A stretch of DNA of 10,166 nt from positions 1 through 10,166 of the forward strand of contig DAIDAH010000094.1 in NCBI GenBank assembly GCA_027310735.1. The letters run 5' to 3'. The position numbers were made by a program, and so were the translations under genes. Position 1 is the first letter of the stretch; the number at the start of each line of letters is the position of its first letter. The notes under the pieces are model-generated. The model was not told the origin of the DNA and ran no database searches. It worked only from the letters and a program-made list of their open reading frames with translations. This stretch comes from Methylotenera sp. (GTDB lineage: Bacteria > Pseudomonadota > Gammaproteobacteria > Burkholderiales > Methylophilaceae). Of this stretch, positions 7,178 to 10,166 are shown one piece after another.

Positions 7178-7569
7178 TGATGAGACGCTTTGCATATTTA
7201 TCAATCATAACCGTTGCCTTGCTTATGCAGACTGCGCAGGCTGAAGAAAACTTAAAAGACCCGACACAGGCACCAGCTTCGCTCAATGGCAATGCCGCTA
7301 ATGTGCAAGAACCTACAGGCCCTGTTCTGCAATCAGTTATGTTAGGCGCACAATATCGCGCCGCAATCATTAATGGTCAGAAAGTACTACTAGGCAAAAA
7401 ATATGAGGAAGCAACACTCATTAAGCTCAATGAGCATGAAGCTGTACTGAGAAATAAAGACGGCACAACACAAACGTTAGTATTGGGTTACGGTATTGAA
7501 AAGAAAGTGCTGTATCCGTTAACTCCCCATACAAGCAACAAAAAAAAGCGTTCTACTAAAATCGAATGA
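7177..7569 (+). CDS. mshK: MshK, periplasmic linker protein of the MSHA machinery
   Basis: A 130-residue exported protein. I place the start at ATG 7177, which overlaps the mshJ TAA by one base, rather than at the in-frame ATG at 7162. From 7177 the protein begins with a standard signal peptide, MMRRFAYLSIITVALLMQ, ending in an AQA cleavage site at about residue 22. The ATG at 7180 is an equally acceptable start. GGTTGAG at 7164-7170 could serve as a weak ribosome binding site. The mature protein has an unstructured stretch of about 25 residues, then a small beta domain, 'LQSVMLGAQYRAAIINGQKV' (about residues 49-68), with 'EEATLIKLNEHEAVLRNKDG' after it. This resembles the PilP/GspC homology region that contacts secretin N-domains, so a role bridging MshJ/PilN and MshL is inferred. 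The basic tail 'SNKKKRSTKIE' is a minor oddity. The stop overlaps mshL by four bases. Confidence 0.82.
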   Translation: MMRRFAYLSIITVALLMQTAQAEENLKDPTQAPASLNGNAANVQEPTGPVLQSVMLGAQYRAAIINGQKVLLGKKYEEATLIKLNEHEAVLRNKDGTTQTLVLGYGIEKKVLYPLTPHTSNKKKRSTKIE

Positions 7570-9380
7570 AAACTCAACGAATAATGACTGAAATAAGCGA
7601 AAAGAAAATGATGCGAACATTACAAATGCGATTATCACCATTATTGATTGCGATGCTGCTATCTAGCTGCGCCAGCACCTCACAGCCACAACATGAAACC
7701 TCCACGCTCAACAAAATAAAAAATGAGTTAAAAGTCGCCGCCGAAACCAAACTTGTGAGTACTCCCACAACGATTAACGATGCGCTATTGCCTCCATTAA
7801 AAATCGCAATGCCTAAAGCAACTGCCAAGCAACTAGAACAACGCTTTGACTTGGTTATCAGTGACGCGCCTGCACGACAGGTATTAATGGGTATCGTCAG
7901 TGGTACCCGTTATAGCATGCTGGTAAGCCCAGATGTAACCGGCTCAATTTCTGTCAACCTAAAAGATGTAACGGTGTTTGAAGCACTCGATTCTCTACGT
8001 GAATTATATGGCTATGAGTACAAAGTAGAAGGCACACGTATTTTCATTGAACCGCAAATTATGCAAACACGCGTGTTTCAAGTGAATTATATTATGGGAC
8101 AACGTGAAGGCAGATCAAACACACGCGTCACATCTGGCTCAATTAACACCAATAACAACAATCAACTAAACCAGCAAAATGCTGGTTTTGGAAACACCTC
8201 TACAAGCAACAACAATACTAGCTCTTTAAATAATAGCAACAACAGTACATCGCTCACAGGCACAAGCATTACAACCACGACTAAAAATGATTTCTGGGAA
8301 GATTTAACCGCCTCGTTAAAAGAGATCATTGGCGAAGAAAATGGCCGACGTGTCATTGTTAACCTGCAGTCAGGTGTTATTGTCGTCCGTGCTATGCCAA
8401 GTGAAATTCGGACTGCAGAATCATTTCTACGCCTTATGCAAGTCAACATAGAGCGTCAGGTAATTCTGGAAGCAAAAATTCTGAATGTGCAGCTTAATGA
8501 CCAATCTCAAAGTGGTGTGAACTGGTCAGTATTCGGTCGCAACAACAGAAATACAGGCATCGTCGGCAACATCAATGCCAACACCCAGCTTGCCACTAGC
8601 GGCAATGGCAACTTAATTAGCGGTGATCTAGCTTCGGCATCTGGCAACATTTTGGCTAACTCAGCCACCACTGCATTAGGTGGGCCTCTCTTTGCAGTGG
8701 CACTGCAAGGCGCCAACTTTGCCGCGCTACTTTCATTTTTAGAAACACAAGGTGATGTACAAGTGCTATCAAGCCCTCGTATTGCCACCATCAACAATCA
8801 AAAAGCTGTACTAAAAGTAGGTACTGATGAATTCTTCGTCACGGGGGTATCATCCAGCACCACGGCCTCTACTGGGGCAACAACTACAGTACCGGAAGTC
8901 AGATTACAACCTTTCTTCTCAGGCATTTCGCTGGATGTCACGCCACAAATTGATAAAGATGACAATATCATTTTGCACATGCACCCTACTATCAGTGAGG
9001 TTTCAACAGTAAATAAGCAAGTCAGCTTGGGCGGCACCTCCGGCACACTCAACTTGCCTCTAGCATCAAGCAATGTAAGCGAAACGGATAGTATCGTTCG
9101 CACACACGATGGTCGCGTAATCGCCATTGGTGGCCTAATGACAGAAAAGACCATCAGCAACAAATCTAAAATACCAGGTTTGGGTGATCTCAAAGGCGTA
9201 GGCGCTGCATTCCGCCAAAAGGGCGCGACGACAAGTAAAACTGAACTAGTAATCTTACTGAAGTCGACAGTGGTGCAGGGACAAGATAGCTGGAACGATG
9301 ATGTTTTAGCAAGCCAAGGCCGCATTGATGATATGCAAAGGCCAGCACCTGTTAGTAACAACGCCTCTGGAACAAAATAA
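7566..9380 (+). CDS. mshL: MshL, outer-membrane secretin lipoprotein of the MSHA pilus
   Basis: A 604-residue secretin from the ATG at 7566, which overlaps the mshK stop (ATGA). The lipoprotein signal is 'LLIAMLLSSC' with the lipidated Cys at residue 35. That gives an unusually long polar n-region, so ATG 7608 or 7611 (residues 15-16) may be the real start. A secretin/TonB short N-terminal (STN)-like domain is at about residues 94-163 ('FEALDSLRELYGYEYKVEG'). A Ser/Thr/Asn-rich linker (about 188-242) leads to a second N-domain from 'NDFWEDLTASLKEIIG' (about 240) through 'RQVILEAKILNVQLND' (about 299-314). The secretin core has 'VQVLSSPRIATINNQKAVLK' at about 398-417, 'VIAIGGLM' near 518, and the signature 'IPGLGDLKGVGAAFR' at about 536-550, followed by 'ELVILLKSTVV'. 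It forms the gated channel through which the pilus crosses the outer membrane. Apart from Cys35 there are no cysteines. Confidence 0.95.
   Translation: MKTQRIMTEISEKKMMRTLQMRLSPLLIAMLLSSCASTSQPQHETSTLNKIKNELKVAAETKLVSTPTTINDALLPPLKIAMPKATAKQLEQRFDLVISDAPARQVLMGIVSGTRYSMLVSPDVTGSISVNLKDVTVFEALDSLRELYGYEYKVEGTRIFIEPQIMQTRVFQVNYIMGQREGRSNTRVTSGSINTNNNNQLNQQNAGFGNTSTSNNNTSSLNNSNNSTSLTGTSITTTTKNDFWEDLTASLKEIIGEENGRRVIVNLQSGVIVVRAMPSEIRTAESFLRLMQVNIERQVILEAKILNVQLNDQSQSGVNWSVFGRNNRNTGIVGNINANTQLATSGNGNLISGDLASASGNILANSATTALGGPLFAVALQGANFAALLSFLETQGDVQVLSSPRIATINNQKAVLKVGTDEFFVTGVSSSTTASTGATTTVPEVRLQPFFSGISLDVTPQIDKDDNIILHMHPTISEVSTVNKQVSLGGTSGTLNLPLASSNVSETDSIVRTHDGRVIAIGGLMTEKTISNKSKIPGLGDLKGVGAAFRQKGATTSKTELVILLKSTVVQGQDSWNDDVLASQGRIDDMQRPAPVSNNASGTK
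8131..8285 (+). repeat. Asn/Ser/Thr low-complexity linker region of mshL with a 30-base imperfect repeat
   Basis: The DNA is rich in AAC/AAT/AGC/ACA codons and encodes an Asn/Ser/Thr linker of about 50 residues. AGCAACAACAATAC (from 8205) recurs with one change from 8235, a spacing of 30 bases or ten codons. Such in-frame repeats allow length change without a frameshift. Confidence 0.5.
8168..8188 (+). repeat. Perfect 8-bp inverted repeat in the mshL linker, terminator-like in shape
   Basis: AAACCAGC (8168-8175) and GCTGGTTT (8181-8188) form an exact stem around a 5-base AAAAT loop, followed by T and then GG. The shape resembles a weak intrinsic terminator, but the T-run is short and it lies inside an intact coding region. 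It is more likely incidental or a pause hairpin than a real terminator. Confidence 0.3.
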
Positions 9381-10166
9381 TTGCTATACCTCAAGCACTT
9401 TGGCTTAAATGAGCTACCGTTCAGCATTACCCCTGACACTAGCTTCTATTTTGCATCGAAAAGCTATCAAGAGGGTCTAAATACACTTTTGTTTGCAATT
9501 ACGTCAGGTGAAGGGTTTATCAAAATAACAGGGGAAGTTGGTACTGGCAAAACACTGCTATGCCGTAAACTCATGTCCAGCTTGGACTCCAGTTTCAAAG
9601 TGGCTTATGTACCCAATCCATATTTAGAGCCTCAATCCTTACTGATGGTACTGGCCGAAGAACTGGGTGTCACATTACCCTCAAAAGTCACACAACATGC
9701 GCTATTAAATGCCCTCACGCACAGCTTGTTGGACTTTGCCCGCAACGGCATCAAAGTAGTCGTGTGTTTAGATGAAGTTCAGGCCATGCCAATTGAAACA
9801 CTAGAGGCACTGCGCTTATTAAGCAATCTTGAAACTGAAAAACGCAAACTACTACAAGTTGTAATATTTGGACAGCCTGAACTGGAAGAAAAGCTCAACC
9901 ACGCTTCAATTCGACAGTTGAAACAACGCATTACCTTTGACTACAAACTAGATCAACTGACTCGTGATGAAATGCAATATTACTTAAACCATCGCTTAGT
10001 CGTAGCTGGGTATCAGGGTAGCAGAATGTTTAGTCATAATGCATTAGCACTTTTATATTTAAAGTCTAAAGGTGTGCCACGCCTAGTGAATATACTGGCA
10101 CACAAAGCGCTATTAGCTACGTATGGAAAAGGTCGGCATCAAGTAGGCTTAAGTGATGTACATGCC
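9381..10166 (+). CDS. mshM: MshM, ExeA-like AAA ATPase (3' end missing)
   Basis: The first 262 residues are visible, and the frame runs open to the window end. The start is TTG at 9381, directly after the mshL TAA; it yields 'MLYLKHFGLNELPFSITPD', a near-exact version of the conserved ExeA/MshM start, so the assignment is secure although the codon is unusual. A weak ribosome binding site, GGAA, is at 9369-9372. Walker A is GEVGTGKT at residues 51-58. Walker B is VVVCLDE at 126-132, followed by VQAMP. 'QVVIFGQPELEEKL' (about 155-168) and 'SIRQLKQRITFDYKLDQLT' (about 172-190) supply the sensor and arginine region of this family. A C-terminal helical subdomain with 'SKGVPRLVNILAHKALLATY' begins to show before the cut. 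ExeA-type ATPases help secretins pass the peptidoglycan, which fits the position next to mshL. Full-length relatives run slightly longer than what is seen here. Confidence 0.93.
   Translation, partial: MLYLKHFGLNELPFSITPDTSFYFASKSYQEGLNTLLFAITSGEGFIKITGEVGTGKTLLCRKLMSSLDSSFKVAYVPNPYLEPQSLLMVLAEELGVTLPSKVTQHALLNALTHSLLDFARNGIKVVVCLDEVQAMPIETLEALRLLSNLETEKRKLLQVVIFGQPELEEKLNHASIRQLKQRITFDYKLDQLTRDEMQYYLNHRLVVAGYQGSRMFSHNALALLYLKSKGVPRLVNILAHKALLATYGKGRHQVGLSDVHA

Noticed and set aside
8798..9439. Long minus-strand open frame of 213 codons opposite mshL and mshM
   Set aside because: It lies wholly opposite a secure secretin core and the mshM start, and its translation has no recognisable domain. 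It is explained by the codon pattern of the plus-strand genes.
1..10166. A hidden novel system, mobile element, CRISPR array, tRNA or phage gene
   Set aside because: Genes fill almost the whole window, all on one strand and nearly all overlapping, and every one fits a known MSHA family. No terminal repeats, transposase motifs, regular spaced repeats or tRNA-like folds were seen.

Overview
The window is one nearly continuous, single-strand (+) block of genes for a mannose-sensitive haemagglutinin (MSHA)-type type IV pilus, and both ends are cut inside genes. The families point to a Gram-negative proteobacterium: outer-membrane secretin lipoprotein, type IV prepilins, MshI/J/K/L/M. The AT-leaning composition, the frequent TTG starts and the MshQ/MshC/MshD/MshO/MshP sequence style would fit a betaproteobacterium such as a member of the Nitrosomonadales (for example Methylophilaceae). 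That placement is an inference from overall look, not something I could test.

Layout. Bases 1-2365 hold the C-terminal 787 residues of a large MshQ-like surface protein with a DUF6701-type C-terminus. Four minor-pilin genes follow, overlapping end to start: a GspH/MshC-like pseudopilin (2362-2868, TTG start), MshD (2858-3418), MshO (3415-4263) and MshP (4260-4685). The only real intergenic gap is the 100 bases at 4686-4785. It carries a sigma70-like promoter whose -35 box overlaps the mshP stop codon, and repeated AT-rich motifs upstream of the next start. The assembly genes come next, again tightly coupled: MshI (PilM-like, 4786-5727), a PilN-domain protein (5724-6455), MshJ (PilO-like, 6452-7177, TTG start), MshK (7177-7569), the secretin MshL (7566-9380) and the start of MshM, an ExeA-type AAA ATPase (9381 to the window end, TTG start).

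How they work together. MshI, the PilN-like protein and MshJ should form the inner-membrane platform. MshK should link it to the MshL secretin in the outer membrane. MshM is an accessory ATPase that may act on secretin assembly or peptidoglycan passage. MshC/D/O/P are predicted to make a pilus tip or priming complex, perhaps presenting the large MshQ protein. The major pilin (MshA/MshB) and the motor/platform genes (MshN, MshE, MshG) are not in the window; mshN/E/G would be expected downstream of mshM.

I see no RNA genes, mobile elements, CRISPR arrays, phage genes or convincing terminators. The system is a known type. What stands out is the gene order (mshQ ahead of mshC, and the structural block ahead of the assembly block), the overlapping TTG starts, the regulatory gap, and some local hairpins and linkers.
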